Numbered from the stretch's first letter, positions 1 through 11,821 are shown. The stretch is 64,000 bases of DNA from Citrobacter portucalensis (GCF_002042885.1 NZ_MVFY01000002.1:248001-312000), one strand, 5' to 3'. A program made the numbers and translations. Notes: generated from the letters alone by a model not told the origin.

Positions 1-100
1 CCACAGGAAAAGTTGTCAAGGATGAGCAGGGAGCACTAAAAGTAGCTGGAATGCTGCGAAACGAACCGGGAGCACTGTTTTTACAGTGCTCCCTTTTTTT
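1..100 (+). ncRNA. csrB: CsrB regulatory RNA, 3' end only
   Basis: This is the last ~100 nt of CsrB, the sRNA that binds and titrates the RNA-binding protein CsrA. I recognise it from the CsrA-binding GGA motifs (AGGAAAA, AAGGATG, CAGGGA) and the conserved tail reading GTAGCTGGAATGCTGCGAAA, ending in a strong terminator hairpin. As in E. coli it lies immediately upstream of yqcC. The 5' part of the ~360-nt RNA is outside the window. Transcription is activated by BarA-UvrY, and barA is also in this window. Confidence 0.9.
68..100 (+). terminator. csrB intrinsic terminator
   Basis: A 10-bp perfect stem, GGGAGCACTG (68-77) and CAGTGCTCCC (84-93), with a 6-nt loop is followed by seven T. This is a classic Rho-independent terminator. 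The stem also contains a GGA motif of the CsrA-binding type. Confidence 0.95.
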
Positions 101-159
101 ATTTCCCTTCACTAGTGCTATTCTTCGCGCCAGATTTTTTCATCATTGAGGTTAATTTC

Positions 160-489
160 ATGACGACTCATGACCGTGTGCGCCAGCAGTTACACGCACT
201 TGAAGCGCTACTGCGTGAACATCATCACTGGCGGATGGATGAGCCAGCAGAGCATCTGTTTACCAGTACGCAGCCTTTTTGTATGGATACCATGGAACCG
301 GTCGAGTGGCTGCAGTGGGTGTTGATTCCCCGCATGCATACGTTGATTGATAACGCGCAGCCGCTTCCGCAGGCTTTTGCCGTCGCACCGTATTACGAAA
401 TGGCGCTGGCAGCCGATCACCCGCAACGCGACATTCTTCTGGCGGCATTGCAGGAGCTGGATGCGCTGTTTACAAGTGATAACGCCTGA
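160..489 (+). CDS. yqcC: YqcC family protein (DUF446)
   Basis: Small cytoplasmic protein of 109 aa, the same length as E. coli YqcC, with the conserved stretches STQPF, MEPVEWLQWVLIPRMH and APYYEMAL. Its function is unknown. The start at 160 (MTTHDRV) is preferred over an in-frame ATG at 115 because GAGG lies 8-11 nt upstream and the length then matches the family. Its stop overlaps the truC start by 1 nt (TGATG), so the two are translationally coupled. The gene order csrB-yqcC-truC-yqcA is as in E. coli. Confidence 0.9.
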   Translation: MTTHDRVRQQLHALEALLREHHHWRMDEPAEHLFTSTQPFCMDTMEPVEWLQWVLIPRMHTLIDNAQPLPQAFAVAPYYEMALAADHPQRDILLAALQELDALFTSDNA

Positions 490-1271
490 TGCTGGAAATT
501 CTTTATCAGGACGAATGGCTGGTCGCCGTCAATAAACCTTCGGGCTGGTTGGTTCACCGCAGTTGGCTCGACCGGGATGAGAAAGTGGTGGTGATGCAAA
601 CGGTGCGCGACCAAATTGGTCAGCACGTATTTACCGCCCATCGACTCGACAGACCAACCTCCGGCGTGCTGCTGATGGGACTGTCCAGCGAAGCCGGGCG
701 TTTGCTGTCCCAGCAGTTTGAACATCATCAAATTCAGAAACGCTATCATGCGATTGTGCGTGGCTGGCTGATGGATGATGCCGTGCTGGATTACCCGCTG
801 GTCGAAGAGCTGGATAAGATTGCCGATAAGTTTGCCCGCGATGATAAAGGCCCGCAGCCTGCTGTCACCCATTATCGTGGCCTGGCAACGGTAGAAATGC
901 CGGTAGCGACCGGGCGTTATCCGACTACTCGTTACGGGCTGGTGGAGCTGGATCCTAAAACCGGTCGCAAGCACCAGCTCAGACGCCATCTGGCGCACTT
1001 GCGCCATCCGATTATCGGCGACAGCAAGCACGGTGATTTGCGGCAAAATCGCAGCGCCGCAGAGCATTTTGGTTGTCAGCGATTAATGCTGCATGCCAGC
1101 CAGCTTGCGCTGACCCATCCTTTCACCGGCGAACCGCTGGTTATTCGCGCCGGACTGGATGACGTCTGGATGCAGGCGTTATCACAGTTTGGCTGGCGTG
1201 GACTTCTCCCTGAGAATGAAAGGGTTGAGTTCAGCGGGCTGTCAGGTCAGGATGAGCAGATAGATTCTTAA
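489..1271 (+). CDS. truC: tRNA pseudouridine(65) synthase TruC
   Basis: RluA-family pseudouridine synthase of 260 aa, the same length as E. coli TruC, which isomerises U65 in tRNA-Ile1 and tRNA-Asp. The catalytic motif HRLDRPTSG at residues 51-59 carries the nucleophilic Asp54. NKPSGWLVH near residue 15 and the [13 protein letters not shown] motif in the C-terminal half are also typical of the family. It begins within the yqcC stop codon and is followed 19 bp later by yqcA, so the three genes form one operon. Confidence 0.95.
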   Translation: MLEILYQDEWLVAVNKPSGWLVHRSWLDRDEKVVVMQTVRDQIGQHVFTAHRLDRPTSGVLLMGLSSEAGRLLSQQFEHHQIQKRYHAIVRGWLMDDAVLDYPLVEELDKIADKFARDDKGPQPAVTHYRGLATVEMPVATGRYPTTRYGLVELDPKTGRKHQLRRHLAHLRHPIIGDSKHGDLRQNRSAAEHFGCQRLMLHASQLALTHPFTGEPLVIRAGLDDVWMQALSQFGWRGLLPENERVEFSGLSGQDEQIDS

Positions 1272-1290
1272 GTCCCAGGAGATTACGGTT

Positions 1291-1740
1291 ATGGCGGAAA
1301 TTGGAATTTTTGTCGGCACGATGTACGGAAACGCGCTGCTGGTTGCCGAAGAGGCCGAAGCTATTTTGACGGCGCAGGGTCATAAAGCTACGGTGTTCGA
1401 AGATCCGGAGCTTAGCGACTGGCAGGCATATCAGGATAAATATGTACTGGTGGTGACTTCCACGACCGGGCAGGGCGATCTGCCGGATAGCATCGTGCCG
1501 CTGTTTCAGGGGATCAAAGATAATCTCGGTTTCCAGCCAAATCTGCATTACGGGGTAATTGGGCTGGGCGACAGTAGCTACGTTAATTTCTGCAATGGCG
1601 GCAAACAGTTCGATGCCTTGTTGCAGGAACAAAGCGCCCACCGTGTAGGAGAAATGCTGCTGATTGATGCCAGCGAGCATCCTGAACCGGAAAGCGAATC
1701 CAATCCCTGGGTAGAAAACTGGGGAACCTTGCTTAAATAA
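1291..1740 (+). CDS. yqcA: Short-chain flavodoxin YqcA
   Basis: FMN-binding electron carrier of 149 aa, the length of E. coli YqcA. Flavodoxin signatures are visible: [13 protein letters not shown] at the N-terminus (phosphate-binding loop), [11 protein letters not shown] near residue 55 and [11 protein letters not shown] near residue 92, which form the FMN pocket. A Shine-Dalgarno AGGAGA lies 9 nt before the ATG. It is the last gene of the yqcC operon. Its physiological electron partner cannot be read from the sequence. Confidence 0.92.
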   Translation: MAEIGIFVGTMYGNALLVAEEAEAILTAQGHKATVFEDPELSDWQAYQDKYVLVVTSTTGQGDLPDSIVPLFQGIKDNLGFQPNLHYGVIGLGDSSYVNFCNGGKQFDALLQEQSAHRVGEMLLIDASEHPEPESESNPWVENWGTLLK

Positions 1741-2083
1741 CTCCCTCGCTCGTACGGGCATGCAACCCCCATTTGAACCGCAAGCCGGGCCAGGCGAAGC
1801 CGCCACCCGGCAATAAAACCCCAATTACGTGAACTAACTTCCACTACTTTGGGCTTATGCCCCAAACAACTTCTCACTGCCTCCCTAATGTTGTGTTCAT
1901 GCACGGTGAGGGTCAGTGGCACTCCTTCATATACTTTTCCCGTCAGTTCCCGGAATGGCAGCGAGTCAGAATAAAACGGCCCTGAGCTGTACCAACACTG
2001 CCACACACTAACCTCTCATTCTGATCACCCTACAGGTGCTGTACAGAATGAACTGGCGAAAGCCAGGATTCAGGAGTGCAACA
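1741..2083. other. 343-bp gap yqcA-gudP
   Basis: No gene on the + strand. The start of this gap lacks an obvious terminator for yqcA. It contains an inverted repeat TTTGGG (1848-1853) and CCCAAA (1861-1866). A GTG-initiated minus-strand reading frame from 2006 leftwards spans the gap and has a GAGAGG upstream, but it runs into yqcA, so I do not call it a gene. The gudP promoter, CdaR-activated in E. coli, must lie in the right half; I could not pick it with confidence. Confidence 0.5.
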
Positions 2084-3436
2084 ATGAGTTCATTAAGTCA
2101 GGCGGCGAGCAGCGCGGAAAAACGCACTAACGCTCGCTACTGGATAGTGGTGATGCTGTTTATCGTCACATCCTTCAACTACGGTGATCGCGCCACCTTA
2201 TCCATTGCCGGTTCGGAGATGGCCAAAGACATTGGTCTGGATGCGGTAGGGATGGGGTATGTATTCTCCGCTTTCTCATGGGCCTATGTTATCGGCCAGA
2301 TCCCCGGCGGCTGGTTGCTCGACCGCTTTGGTTCAAAACGCGTTTATTTCTGGTCCATCTTTATTTGGTCCATGTTTACCCTGTTGCAGGGTTTTGTCGA
2401 TATCTTCAGTGGTTTCGGCATTATCGTTGCGCTGTTTACCCTGCGTTTCCTCGTCGGTTTAGCTGAAGCGCCCTCCTTCCCCGGCAACAGTCGTATTGTG
2501 GCGGCGTGGTTCCCGGCACAGGAAAGGGGCACGGCGGTCGCTATCTTTAACTCTGCGCAATACTTTGCCACCGTTATCTTCGCGCCAATCATGGGTTGGC
2601 TGACCCACGAAGTGGGTTGGTCGCACGTGTTCTTCTTTATGGGCGGTCTTGGGATTGTTATCAGCTTCGTCTGGCTGAAGGTGATTCATGAACCGAACCA
2701 GCACCCGGGCGTAAACCAAAAAGAGCTGGATTACATTGCCGAAGGTGGGGCGCTGATCAACATGGATCAGGCGGCAGCCAAAACCAAAGTGCCGTTTAGC
2801 GTGAAGTGGGGGCAAATCAAACAGCTGCTGGGTTCACGGATGATGATCGGGATTTACATCGGCCAGTACTGCATTAACGCGCTGACCTACTTCTTTATCA
2901 CCTGGTTCCCGGTTTATCTGGTGCAGGCTCGCGGTATGTCGATTTTGAAAGCTGGCTTTGTTGCTTCGGTTCCGGCCATTTGCGGATTCGCCGGCGGCGT
3001 GCTCGGCGGCATTATTTCCGACTGGTTGATGCGCCGTACCGGTTCGCTGAATATCGCCCGTAAAACGCCAATCGTACTCGGTATGCTGCTGTCGATGGTG
3101 ATGGTGTTCTGTAACTACGTCAATGTGGAGTGGATGATCATCGGCTTTATGGCGCTGGCCTTCTTCGGCAAAGGTATCGGTGCGCTGGGATGGGCGGTGA
3201 TGGCTGATACCGCACCTAAAGAGATCAGCGGTCTGAGCGGCGGTTTGTTCAACATGTTTGGCAACATCTCCGGCATCGTCACGCCAATTGCTATCGGCTA
3301 CATCGTCGGGACTACCGGCTCGTTTAACGGCGCGTTGATTTACGTCGGGGTACATGCGCTGATTGCGGTGGTGAGCTATCTGGTGCTGGTGGGCGATATT
3401 AAACGTATCGAACTGAAACCTGTCGCAGGACAATGA
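2084..3436 (+). CDS. gudP: Glucarate/galactarate MFS transporter GudP
   Basis: Inner-membrane proton-coupled anion symporter of the major facilitator superfamily, 450 aa with 12 predicted membrane segments, nearly identical to E. coli GudP. Family motifs include [11 protein letters not shown] in the first segment and [14 protein letters not shown] between segments 2 and 3. The start at 2084 ([10 protein letters not shown]) is chosen because AGGAG lies 7 nt upstream and the length matches; an in-frame ATG at 2036 has no such support. It heads gudP-gudX-gudD, and its stop abuts gudX. In E. coli the operon is induced by glucarate, galactarate and glycerate through CdaR. Confidence 0.95.
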   Translation: MSSLSQAASSAEKRTNARYWIVVMLFIVTSFNYGDRATLSIAGSEMAKDIGLDAVGMGYVFSAFSWAYVIGQIPGGWLLDRFGSKRVYFWSIFIWSMFTLLQGFVDIFSGFGIIVALFTLRFLVGLAEAPSFPGNSRIVAAWFPAQERGTAVAIFNSAQYFATVIFAPIMGWLTHEVGWSHVFFFMGGLGIVISFVWLKVIHEPNQHPGVNQKELDYIAEGGALINMDQAAAKTKVPFSVKWGQIKQLLGSRMMIGIYIGQYCINALTYFFITWFPVYLVQARGMSILKAGFVASVPAICGFAGGVLGGIISDWLMRRTGSLNIARKTPIVLGMLLSMVMVFCNYVNVEWMIIGFMALAFFGKGIGALGWAVMADTAPKEISGLSGGLFNMFGNISGIVTPIAIGYIVGTTGSFNGALIYVGVHALIAVVSYLVLVGDIKRIELKPVAGQ

Positions 3437-3438
3437 TG

Positions 3439-4779
3439 ATGACAACACAATCGAGTCCCGTTATTACCGATATGAAGGTCATCCCGGTGGCCGGTCATGA
3501 CAGCATGCTGCTCAATATTGGCGGCGCGCATAACGCATACTTTACTCGTAATATCGTGGTGCTCACCGATAATGCCGGAAACACCGGTGTCGGTGAAGCG
3601 CCTGGTGGTGAAGTGATTTATCAGACGCTGGTGGATGCGATTCCGCAGGTGTTGGGCCAGGAAGTGGCGCGCCTGAATAAGGTGGTGCAGCAGGTGCATA
3701 AAGGCAATCAGGCCGCTGATTTTGACACCTTTGGCAAAGGCGCCTGGACCTTTGAACTACGGGTCAATGCGGTAGCAGCGCTGGAAGCCGCATTGCTCGA
3801 CCTGCTGGGTAAGGCGCTGAACGTGCCGGTTTGTGAACTGTTAGGGCCGGGCAAGCAGCGCGATGCGGTCACCGTACTCGGCTATCTGTTCTACGTGGGT
3901 GATCGCACAAAGACCGATTTACCGTATCTGGAAAGTACGCCGGGAAACCATGAGTGGTATCACCTGCGTCATCAGCAAGCGATGAACAGTGAGGCTGTGG
4001 TACGTCTGGCTCAGGCTTCGCAGGATCGCTACGGCTTTAAAGATTTCAAACTCAAGGGCGGTGTACTGCCTGGCGAGCAGGAAATCGACACCGCTCGTGC
4101 GCTGAAAAAATGCTTCCCGGATGCGCGTATTACGGTTGATCCCAACGGTGCCTGGCTGCTGGATGAAGCCATCTCCCTGTGTAAAGGGCTGAACGATGTT
4201 CTGACCTACGCTGAAGATCCATGCGGCGCTGAACAGGGTTTTTCTGGCCGCGAAGTGATGGCCGAGTTCCGCCGTGCAACCGGTCTGCCGGTAGCAACGA
4301 ACATGATAGCCACCAACTGGCGTGAAATGGGCCATGCGGTGATGCTGAATTCAGTAGATATTCCGCTGGCCGATCCGCACTTCTGGACCCTTTCTGGCGC
4401 GGTACGCGTGGCACAGTTATGCGACGACTGGGGCCTGACCTGGGGCTGCCATTCTAACAATCATTTTGATATTTCCCTGGCGATGTTCACCCACGTTGGC
4501 GCGGCTGCACCGGGTAATCCAACGGCTATTGATACCCACTGGATCTGGCAGGAGGGCGATTGCCGCCTGACCAAAAATCCGCTGGAGATTAAAAACGGAA
4601 AAATTGCGGTACCCGATGCGCCCGGTCTGGGCGTGGAACTGGACTGGGATCAGGTACAGAAAGCGCATGAAGCCTATAAGGCGCTGCCCGGCGGTGCGCG
4701 TAATGACGCAGGCCCAATGCAGTATCTGATCCCCGGATGGACTTTTGACCGTAAACGTCCCGTTTTCGGCCGCCACTAA
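3439..4779 (+). CDS. gudX: Glucarate dehydratase-related protein GudX
   Basis: Enolase-superfamily protein of 446 aa, very close to E. coli GudX (YgcY), a paralogue of GudD with weaker dehydratase activity. The catalytic architecture is present: FKLKGG (the KxK bases), DPNGAW, AEDPCG and ATNMIAT (metal ligands and their surroundings) and CHSNNHFD (the His base). Three ATGs in frame (3433, 3436, 3439) surround the gudP stop. I choose 3439 because the AGGA at 3427-3430 is then 8 nt away and the length equals the E. coli protein. Its role may be heterodimerisation with GudD or use of a related acid sugar. Confidence 0.92.
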   Translation: MTTQSSPVITDMKVIPVAGHDSMLLNIGGAHNAYFTRNIVVLTDNAGNTGVGEAPGGEVIYQTLVDAIPQVLGQEVARLNKVVQQVHKGNQAADFDTFGKGAWTFELRVNAVAALEAALLDLLGKALNVPVCELLGPGKQRDAVTVLGYLFYVGDRTKTDLPYLESTPGNHEWYHLRHQQAMNSEAVVRLAQASQDRYGFKDFKLKGGVLPGEQEIDTARALKKCFPDARITVDPNGAWLLDEAISLCKGLNDVLTYAEDPCGAEQGFSGREVMAEFRRATGLPVATNMIATNWREMGHAVMLNSVDIPLADPHFWTLSGAVRVAQLCDDWGLTWGCHSNNHFDISLAMFTHVGAAAPGNPTAIDTHWIWQEGDCRLTKNPLEIKNGKIAVPDAPGLGVELDWDQVQKAHEAYKALPGGARNDAGPMQYLIPGWTFDRKRPVFGRH

Positions 4780-4799
4780 TTTTGAATAAGGACTTAATT

Positions 4800-6140
4800 A
4801 TGAGCGCACAATTTTCTACCCCATTGGTTACCTCTATGCAGGTTATTCCGGTTGCGGGTCATGACAGCATGCTGATGAACCTGAGCGGCGCACATGCTCC
4901 GTTCTTCACGCGCAATATTGTGATTATTAAAGATAACTCCGGTCATACCGGCGTGGGTGAAATTCCCGGCGGCGAAAAAATCCGCAAAACGCTGGAAGAT
5001 GCGATCCCGTTGGTGGTAGGCAAAACGTTAGGCGAATATAAAAATGTGCTGAATGCAGTACGCAATACTTTTGCCGATCGTGATGCGGGCGGTCGCGGTT
5101 TGCAGACCTTCGATTTACGTACCACTATTCATGTGGTTACAGGGATCGAAGCGGCCATGTTGGATCTGTTAGGTCAGCATCTGGGCGTAAACGTCGCCTC
5201 TTTGCTGGGGGATGGACAGCAGCGTAGCGAAGTTGAAATGTTGGGTTATCTGTTCTTCGTGGGTAACCGTAAGGCAACGCCGCTGCCGTACCAGAGTCAG
5301 CCGGATGATAAATGCGACTGGTATCGTCTGCGTCATGAAGAAGCGATGACCCCGGATGCGGTAGTGCGCCTGGCGGAAGCCGCGTATGAGAAGTATGGTT
5401 TCAACGACTTTAAACTGAAAGGCGGAGTACTGGCCGGGGAAGAAGAAGCGGAATCTATTGTCGCGCTAGCGAAACGCTTTCCGCAGGCCCGCGTCACGCT
5501 GGATCCGAACGGCGCGTGGTCGCTAAATGAAGCGATTAAGATCGGCAAATATCTGAAGGGTTCTCTGGCCTATGCGGAAGATCCGTGCGGTGCCGAGCAG
5601 GGCTTCTCTGGTCGTGAAGTGATGGCGGAGTTCCGCCGCGCCACCGGTCTGCCGACCGCCACCAACATGATCGCCACCGACTGGCGTCAGATGGGGCATA
5701 CGCTGTCGTTGCAGTCTGTGGATATCCCACTGGCGGACCCGCACTTCTGGACTATGCAGGGTTCTGTCCGTGTGGCGCAGATGTGCCATGAGTTCGGGCT
5801 GACCTGGGGATCGCACTCTAACAACCACTTTGATATTTCGCTGGCGATGTTTACGCATGTTGCGGCGGCGGCTCCAGGAAAAATTACCGCTATCGACACC
5901 CACTGGATCTGGCAGGAAGGCAACCAGCGCTTGACCAAAGAGCCGTTTGAAATCAAAGGCGGCATGGTGCAGGTTCCGGCAAAACCGGGTCTGGGCGTGG
6001 CGCTGGATATGGATCAGGTCATGAAAGCGCATGAGCTGTACCAGCAACATGGACTGGGTGCGCGTGATGATGCGATGGGTATGCAGTATCTTATCCCGAA
6101 CTGGACGTTTGATAATAAGCGTCCGTGCATGGTTCGCTAA
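4800..6140 (+). CDS. gudD: D-glucarate dehydratase GudD
   Basis: Enolase-superfamily enzyme of 446 aa that dehydrates D-glucarate (and L-idarate) to 5-keto-4-deoxy-D-glucarate. It is nearly identical to E. coli GudD and carries the Lys-x-Lys motif in DFKLKGG, the metal-binding stretches [14 protein letters not shown] and ATNMIATDW, and the His/Asp part of the active site in SHSNNHFD. The start at 4800 (MSAQFST) is preferred over 4782 because AAGGA lies about 8 nt upstream and the length matches. It is about 65% similar to the preceding gudX by eye, a tandem paralogous pair. Confidence 0.96.
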   Translation: MSAQFSTPLVTSMQVIPVAGHDSMLMNLSGAHAPFFTRNIVIIKDNSGHTGVGEIPGGEKIRKTLEDAIPLVVGKTLGEYKNVLNAVRNTFADRDAGGRGLQTFDLRTTIHVVTGIEAAMLDLLGQHLGVNVASLLGDGQQRSEVEMLGYLFFVGNRKATPLPYQSQPDDKCDWYRLRHEEAMTPDAVVRLAEAAYEKYGFNDFKLKGGVLAGEEEAESIVALAKRFPQARVTLDPNGAWSLNEAIKIGKYLKGSLAYAEDPCGAEQGFSGREVMAEFRRATGLPTATNMIATDWRQMGHTLSLQSVDIPLADPHFWTMQGSVRVAQMCHEFGLTWGSHSNNHFDISLAMFTHVAAAAPGKITAIDTHWIWQEGNQRLTKEPFEIKGGMVQVPAKPGLGVALDMDQVMKAHELYQQHGLGARDDAMGMQYLIPNWTFDNKRPCMVR

Positions 6141-6145
6141 GTGAT

Positions 6146-6184
6146 CCAGGACCGCTCCTATAGAGTGAGCGGTTTTGCTCCTGG
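6146..6184 (+). terminator. Hairpin between gudD and glycerate kinase
   Basis: ACCGCTC (6151-6157) pairs with GAGCGGT (6167-6173) and is followed by a short T run. An outer CCAGGA/TCCTGG pair (6146-6151, 6179-6184) can form an alternative, longer stem. It probably reduces read-through from the gud genes into the glycerate kinase. Confidence 0.55.
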
Positions 6185-6222
6185 TGTATGCTTAACATAA
6201 TCAACATGCGTAAGGATGCTTT

Positions 6223-7365
6223 ATGAAAATAGTAATCGCACCCGATTCCTATAAGGAAAGTTTGAGTGCGCTTGAGGTGGCAACGGCTATAGAGCTGGGG
6301 TTTCGTGAGATCTGGCCCGATGCGGATTACGTGAAGATTCCGGTTGCAGATGGCGGTGAAGGAACGGCCGAAGCGATGGTTGCCGCAACGCAAGGTCACC
6401 TTGTGCATGTTGATGTTACCGGCCCTTTGGGCAACACAATTCAGGCATTTTATGGTTTATCTGGTGATGAGCGCTCGGCGTTTATCGAAATGGCGGCCGC
6501 CAGCGGACTGGAACAGGTTCCTGTGGGGTTACGCGATCCGCTGAAAACGACATCCTGGGGAACCGGGGAGTTAATCCGTCATGCGCTGGACGCTGGCGTT
6601 GAGCATATCATCATTGGGATTGGCGGTAGCGCCACCAATGATGGCGGTGCCGGGATGGTGCAAGCGCTGGGAGCAAAACTGCTGGATGCGCAAAATAACG
6701 AAATTGCGCAAGGCGGAATCGGTCTGGAATCTCTGTCCCAGATTGATATTTCTCAGTTAGACAGCCGTCTTGCCGGGTGCCTTATAGAAGTGGCTTGCGA
6801 TGTGACCAACCCGTTGACTGGAAAAGAGGGCGCATCTGCGGTTTTTGGTCCGCAAAAAGGGGCGACGCCGGAGATGATTACCCGCCTGGATCGGGCGCTC
6901 ACGCACTATGCGCAACTCATTGCCCGCGATCTGGACGTCAACGTGCTGGATCTGGCCGGTGGTGGTGCGGCGGGTGGTATGGGGGCGGCGCTGTATGCGT
7001 TTTGCGGCGCACAGTTACGCTGCGGTATTGAGATAGTGACCGATGCGTTACACCTTGATGCCTGCGTTGCGGATGCGGATTTAGTGGTCACAGGTGAAGG
7101 GCGCATTGATAGTCAGACCATTCACGGTAAGGTTCCGGTTGGCGTGGCGAAGGTCGCAAAGCGTTACAACAAGCCGGTTATCGGTATCGCAGGTAGCCTG
7201 ACGGCCGATGTGGGGGTCGTACACGAGCATGGGCTGGATGCGGTTTTCAGCGTCATCTACTCCATTTGTACCCTGGATGAGGCGCTGAAGAACGCGAGCG
7301 ACAACGTACGAATGACGGCGCGAAACGTAGCCGCAACGCTCAAAGCAGGGCAGCAATTACGCTGA
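6223..7365 (+). CDS. garK: Glycerate 2-kinase (GarK/GlxK family)
   Basis: 380-aa member of the GarK family, which phosphorylates D-glycerate to 2-phosphoglycerate. The family hallmarks are the N-terminal MKIVIAPDSYKESLSA, the glycine-rich GIGGSATNDGGAGM at residues 132-145 and VTGEGRIDSQTIHGK in the C-terminal third. It lies 82 bp after gudD. Glucarate breakdown yields tartronate semialdehyde and then glycerate, so this kinase completes the pathway and feeds glycolysis just above enolase. The aldolase (GarL) and reductase (GarR) are not in this window. Paralogues garK and glxK exist in E. coli, so the symbol is given for the family. Confidence 0.88.
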   Translation: MKIVIAPDSYKESLSALEVATAIELGFREIWPDADYVKIPVADGGEGTAEAMVAATQGHLVHVDVTGPLGNTIQAFYGLSGDERSAFIEMAAASGLEQVPVGLRDPLKTTSWGTGELIRHALDAGVEHIIIGIGGSATNDGGAGMVQALGAKLLDAQNNEIAQGGIGLESLSQIDISQLDSRLAGCLIEVACDVTNPLTGKEGASAVFGPQKGATPEMITRLDRALTHYAQLIARDLDVNVLDLAGGGAAGGMGAALYAFCGAQLRCGIEIVTDALHLDACVADADLVVTGEGRIDSQTIHGKVPVGVAKVAKRYNKPVIGIAGSLTADVGVVHEHGLDAVFSVIYSICTLDEALKNASDNVRMTARNVAATLKAGQQLR

Positions 7366-7383
7366 GTTGTTAGCCGCATTCGT

Positions 7384-7705
<322 letters not shown>

Positions 7706-7708
7706 ATA

Positions 7709-10465
7709 TCACCCCAATATCCGTTTCGCTTCGCGCGCAACGTTGTCCATTTCATCCAGAAGCTCTAAAAATTCAGGTTCCAGCTCTTCTTCTTTGGTTC
7801 CACTGCGTAGCTGTTGTTCAATGAGCTGACACAGGTTTTTCATGCGGGGGACACCACTATAACCGCAACTGCCGTGCAGCTTGTGAATCATATCCACTAG
7901 CCCTTCGGGGTTCTCTCCGACCAGTTGCTCTTCGATTTTGTTACGCACCTCAGGCAGAAAATCGATCAGCATTTGCAGCATATCCCGCGCCAAATCGTTC
8001 TTACCCGCGGCTTGCCTTAATGCCAGTTGCCAGTCGAGCGTCGTGTTCGGATTGACGACCGGCTCAAGAGGTTCTGCGGTGAGTGCCCGCAGCGATGTGC
8101 TTGCGCCCGGTTTGTAACGTAACAGCAGATTATGCAGCTTATCTTCCTCGATAGGCTTCGCCAGGTAATCGTTCATCCCGGCGCTGAGCAGCTTCTCTTT
8201 CTGCCCGGCCATGGCGTGTGCGGTGACCGCAATGACCGGTGTCTGCTGTTGATGAGGAAGCTGGTGGATCAGTTCGCAGGCACGAATACCGTCCATGTCT
8301 GGCATCTGAATATCCATCAGGATCAGGTCAAACGGCATTTGTCTGGCGCGATCCACCGCCTGATGCCCGCTGTCACACAGCACGACGTGCTGTACCTTAT
8401 CTTCCAGCAATGCGCCAATCAGCTTGAGGTTCGCCGGGTTGTCGTCTACCGCCATGACGGTCATCGCAATTTTGCTTTCATCTAACAGCAGCGGATCCGC
8501 GCTGTGGTTTAGCTGACAATACTCTGTCAGCGCAGGCAGTAAACGGGTTGAGGTGAGAGGTTTCAACAGACACGCCGCCGCGCCGCCCTGTTTCAATTTC
8601 TCAGCGTTAATTTGTGCATGACAAGGCAAGGCTAGCAACAGGAAGTCGGTCATCGCTGCTGCGCTTGCCAGCCGCTCATGCTGCATGGTGAGTGGTTCGC
8701 GCAAAGTGACCGGAATGCCCAGCAACAGAATGTCGTAGTGCTCCGCTGGCAACCCGGAGAACGAAGGGCTGTAAATCACCTCCAGCGGTGTTTCACTCAA
8801 GATATCTAACGTGCATTGTGCGGCGGTGGCGTTAGGTTCGACGTAGGCCAATCGTTTACCGGCAAGGCATCGGGTTGTCGAACGATCAATAAGCACGTTA
8901 GGGTTGAGATCGAGGCTGATATGGAACCAGAACGTGGAACCCCGATTAGGTTGGCTGTGGAAGGAGATATCCCCACCCATTTCGTTGACCAGTTTTTGCG
9001 TAATGACCAGACCTAGCCCGGTTCCGCCATGACGCCGGGAAATACTGGCATCCGCCTGACGGAAAGCCTGGAACAGACGGGATTGATCGCGCTCAGGAAT
9101 ACCGATCCCGGTATCGCGGATTTGTACTTCAATTTGCACTTTCGTGTTACTAAGGGCTCGCTTCTCGACCAGAATGTCGATGTTGCCGCCTTCGGTAAAT
9201 TTGATGGCGTTGCCGACCAGATTGGTGATCACCTGCTGTAAACGCAGCGGGTCACCGATGACGTTGTCCGGTACGTCATTCTTAATATTCAGCGTCAGCT
9301 CAAGCCCTTTATCATGGGATGAATGCGCTAACAGCGTAACGACGTCATCCAGCGTGCTGCGCAGCGGGAACGGAATGCTTTCCAGAATCAGCTTGCCCGC
9401 CTCAAGTTTGGAGAAGTCGAGTACATCATTGATGATGGCCAGCAGATTGTTAGCCGAGCGTTCAATGGTATTCAGGTGATCGCGCTGTGTGGTGTTGAGC
9501 TCGGTTTTTAGCGTCAGACGGGTGAAGCCAATCACGCCATTCAGCGGTGTTCGCAGCTCGTGGGACATGTTTGCCAGAAACTCAGACTTAATACGTGCCG
9601 CTTCCTGGGCGCGTTTCTTCGCCAGATCCAGTTCGACGTTCTGGATTTCCATCTGCTCCAGCGTTTCGCGCAGGTCAGAGGTGGCCTGATCGATGTTGTG
9701 CTGCATCTCTTCATGGTAAGCAGCGAGAGACATAGCCATCGAGTTGATGCCATTTTTAAGCATATCCAGCTCGCCCAGCATGAAACCTTCCACGCGGCTG
9801 TCGAGCTGTCCTCTACGTATTCGGTCAACGGTATTCACCATATTGCGAATCGGGCCGGTCACGTCGCGCATCAGACGCCAGCCGAAAATTAACGCAATAC
9901 CAATACAAAACAGCATCATTACGCTGGAGATAAAGATCTCTTTGTACTGCTGCAATCGTACGGACTTAAGGTCCAGCTCAAGCGCCACATACCCCAGCAT
10001 ATTTTTGGTGTTTTTGGCGTCGCTTACGGCGGATTCATCCGGTGAATAGCTTTCCGATATAATAGGGGTTCGCAGGATCATGATATCCCCGTGCCGGGTG
10101 ACGCTCAGCTTCCGGGGAAACGGTGAACCTGTCGCCAACTGCATTTCAGACGGATCGAGATGAAAATTTGAGGTGACGAACAGTCGGTTATTTTCGTCAT
10201 AAACAGAAATTGCCCGCACGATATCGGAATGGCGACGATGCAGCACGCTGATAAGCTGGCCGATGGATTCCCTGTTTTGCAGGTTCATGCCATATTCGCT
10301 GGAGACCGCGAGTGGTTCAATGATGCTGGCACCAGCATCTTCCAGTTGACGCTGCAAGTCGTTATAGCGATGCACAACAAAAAAGATACTGAGCAACAAA
10401 CCTATCAGGACGGTCGGGGCCAGGATCAGAATCATCATGCGTGCGCGCAGGCTGTAGTTGGTCAT
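7709..10465 (-). CDS. barA: Hybrid sensor histidine kinase BarA
   Basis: Tripartite inner-membrane sensor kinase of 918 aa, the same length as E. coli BarA. Order of parts: membrane segment ~9-31, periplasmic domain, membrane segment ~178-198, HAMP ~200-252, HisKA with His302 in [12 protein letters not shown], HATPase ([19 protein letters not shown]), receiver with the phosphate-accepting Asp in [14 protein letters not shown], and an Hpt domain with [12 protein letters not shown]. It signals acetate/formate and end-product metabolism to UvrY, which activates csrB and csrC; the csrB end lies at the left edge of this window. The stop falls 4 bp beyond a BIME array. The start is divergent from rlmD with a 57-bp gap. 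Confidence 0.97.
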   Translation of the reverse strand: MTNYSLRARMMILILAPTVLIGLLLSIFFVVHRYNDLQRQLEDAGASIIEPLAVSSEYGMNLQNRESIGQLISVLHRRHSDIVRAISVYDENNRLFVTSNFHLDPSEMQLATGSPFPRKLSVTRHGDIMILRTPIISESYSPDESAVSDAKNTKNMLGYVALELDLKSVRLQQYKEIFISSVMMLFCIGIALIFGWRLMRDVTGPIRNMVNTVDRIRRGQLDSRVEGFMLGELDMLKNGINSMAMSLAAYHEEMQHNIDQATSDLRETLEQMEIQNVELDLAKKRAQEAARIKSEFLANMSHELRTPLNGVIGFTRLTLKTELNTTQRDHLNTIERSANNLLAIINDVLDFSKLEAGKLILESIPFPLRSTLDDVVTLLAHSSHDKGLELTLNIKNDVPDNVIGDPLRLQQVITNLVGNAIKFTEGGNIDILVEKRALSNTKVQIEVQIRDTGIGIPERDQSRLFQAFRQADASISRRHGGTGLGLVITQKLVNEMGGDISFHSQPNRGSTFWFHISLDLNPNVLIDRSTTRCLAGKRLAYVEPNATAAQCTLDILSETPLEVIYSPSFSGLPAEHYDILLLGIPVTLREPLTMQHERLASAAAMTDFLLLALPCHAQINAEKLKQGGAAACLLKPLTSTRLLPALTEYCQLNHSADPLLLDESKIAMTVMAVDDNPANLKLIGALLEDKVQHVVLCDSGHQAVDRARQMPFDLILMDIQMPDMDGIRACELIHQLPHQQQTPVIAVTAHAMAGQKEKLLSAGMNDYLAKPIEEDKLHNLLLRYKPGASTSLRALTAEPLEPVVNPNTTLDWQLALRQAAGKNDLARDMLQMLIDFLPEVRNKIEEQLVGENPEGLVDMIHKLHGSCGYSGVPRMKNLCQLIEQQLRSGTKEEELEPEFLELLDEMDNVAREAKRILG

Positions 10466-10522
10466 GGAGTTCCGTTATGGGACAATTAGGGTCACACTGT
10501 TAAATAGAGAAATATCTCGTCG

Positions 10523-11821
10523 ATGGCGCAATTCTACTCTGCAAAACGACGCGTGACGACGCGTCAGATCATAACCGTTACCGTCAATGACCTCGATCCT
10601 TTTGGTCAGGGCGTCGCTCGCCATAACGGAAAGGCGTTGTTTATACCGGAATTGCTACCCCAGGAAAGCGCCGAGGTGGTGATTACCGAAGATAAAAAAC
10701 AGTTTGCCCGCGCGCAAGTAAAACGACGTTTAAACGACAGCCCACAGCGTGAAGTGCCACGTTGCCCGCATTTTGGCGTGTGCGGCGGTTGCCAGCAGCA
10801 GCATGCCAGCATCTCATTGCAGCAGCGTAGCAAAAGCGCAGCGTTGTCGCGTTTAATGAAATGTGAGGTGTCGGATGTTATAGCTGATGCCCCGTGGGGC
10901 TATCGTCGTCGCGCACGTTTGAGTCTGAACTATCGGCCAAAAGAACAAAAATTGCAGATGGGGTTTCGCAAATCCGGTTCCAGCGACATTATCGATGTCA
11001 AACAATGCCCTATTTTGGTGCCCCAGCTTGAGGCGTTATTACCCCATCTCAGAGCGTGTCTGGAAAGTCTGCAAGGGTTACGCCATCTTGGCCATGTCGA
11101 ACTGGTGCAGGCGGGAAGCGGAACCCTGATGATTTTGCGCCACACGGCGCCATTGAGTGCTGCGGATAAAGAAAAACTGGAATGCTTTTCGCATTCTCAG
11201 GGGCTGTCTTTGTTTCTGGCCCCGCAAAGCGAGATACTGGAATCAATATCAGAAGAATCGCCCTGGTATGATTCAAATGGACTACGGTTAACCTTCAGCC
11301 CGCGCGATTTTATTCAGGTCAATGAAGGGGTAAACCAACAAATGGTCGCCCGTGCGCTGGAATGGCTCGATGTGCAACCTGAAGATCGTGTACTCGATCT
11401 GTTCTGTGGAATGGGTAATTTTACCCTACCGCTGGCAACTCGGGCAGCAAGCGTGGTTGGCGTAGAAGGTGTTCCTGCGTTGGTGGAAAAAGGCCGAGAA
11501 AACGCGCTGAATAACGGATTACACAATGTGACATTCTTTCATGAAAACCTTGAGGAAGATGTTACCCGACAGCCGTGGGCGAAAAACGGATTCGACAAAG
11601 TATTGCTCGATCCTGCGCGTGCGGGGGCTGCAGGTGTGATGCAACATATTATAAAATTAGAACCTATACGCGTTGTTTATGTATCCTGTAACCCAGCAAC
11701 GCTGGCTCGTGACAGCGATGCTTTGCTCAACGCTGGATACGCCATACGGCGACTGGCGATGCTCGATATGTTTCCGCACACTGGACACCTGGAATCAATG
11801 GTCCTGTTTGAGCGTTTGTAA
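10523..11821 (+). CDS. rlmD: 23S rRNA (uracil(1939)-C5)-methyltransferase RlmD
   Basis: Formerly RumA. SAM-dependent m5U methyltransferase of 432 aa. An N-terminal TRAM domain is followed by the iron-sulfur cysteines C81, C87 and C90 in [10 protein letters not shown]; the fourth is probably in VKQCPI. The Rossmann domain has [15 protein letters not shown] (SAM site) and DPARAGA. The nucleophilic cysteine is in [12 protein letters not shown] near residue 388, and the C-terminal [11 protein letters not shown] holds the general-base Glu. It starts 57 bp from the divergent barA and precedes relA, as in E. coli. Confidence 0.96.
   Translation: MAQFYSAKRRVTTRQIITVTVNDLDPFGQGVARHNGKALFIPELLPQESAEVVITEDKKQFARAQVKRRLNDSPQREVPRCPHFGVCGGCQQQHASISLQQRSKSAALSRLMKCEVSDVIADAPWGYRRRARLSLNYRPKEQKLQMGFRKSGSSDIIDVKQCPILVPQLEALLPHLRACLESLQGLRHLGHVELVQAGSGTLMILRHTAPLSAADKEKLECFSHSQGLSLFLAPQSEILESISEESPWYDSNGLRLTFSPRDFIQVNEGVNQQMVARALEWLDVQPEDRVLDLFCGMGNFTLPLATRAASVVGVEGVPALVEKGRENALNNGLHNVTFFHENLEEDVTRQPWAKNGFDKVLLDPARAGAAGVMQHIIKLEPIRVVYVSCNPATLARDSDALLNAGYAIRRLAMLDMFPHTGHLESMVLFERL

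Noticed and set aside
417-1067. 216-codon frame antisense to truC
   Set aside because: Shadow frame; truC is fully conserved on the + strand.
3433-3438. ATG codons at 3433 and 3436 as gudX start
   Set aside because: They are too close to the AGGA at 3427-3430 and would lengthen the protein beyond the family's 446 aa.
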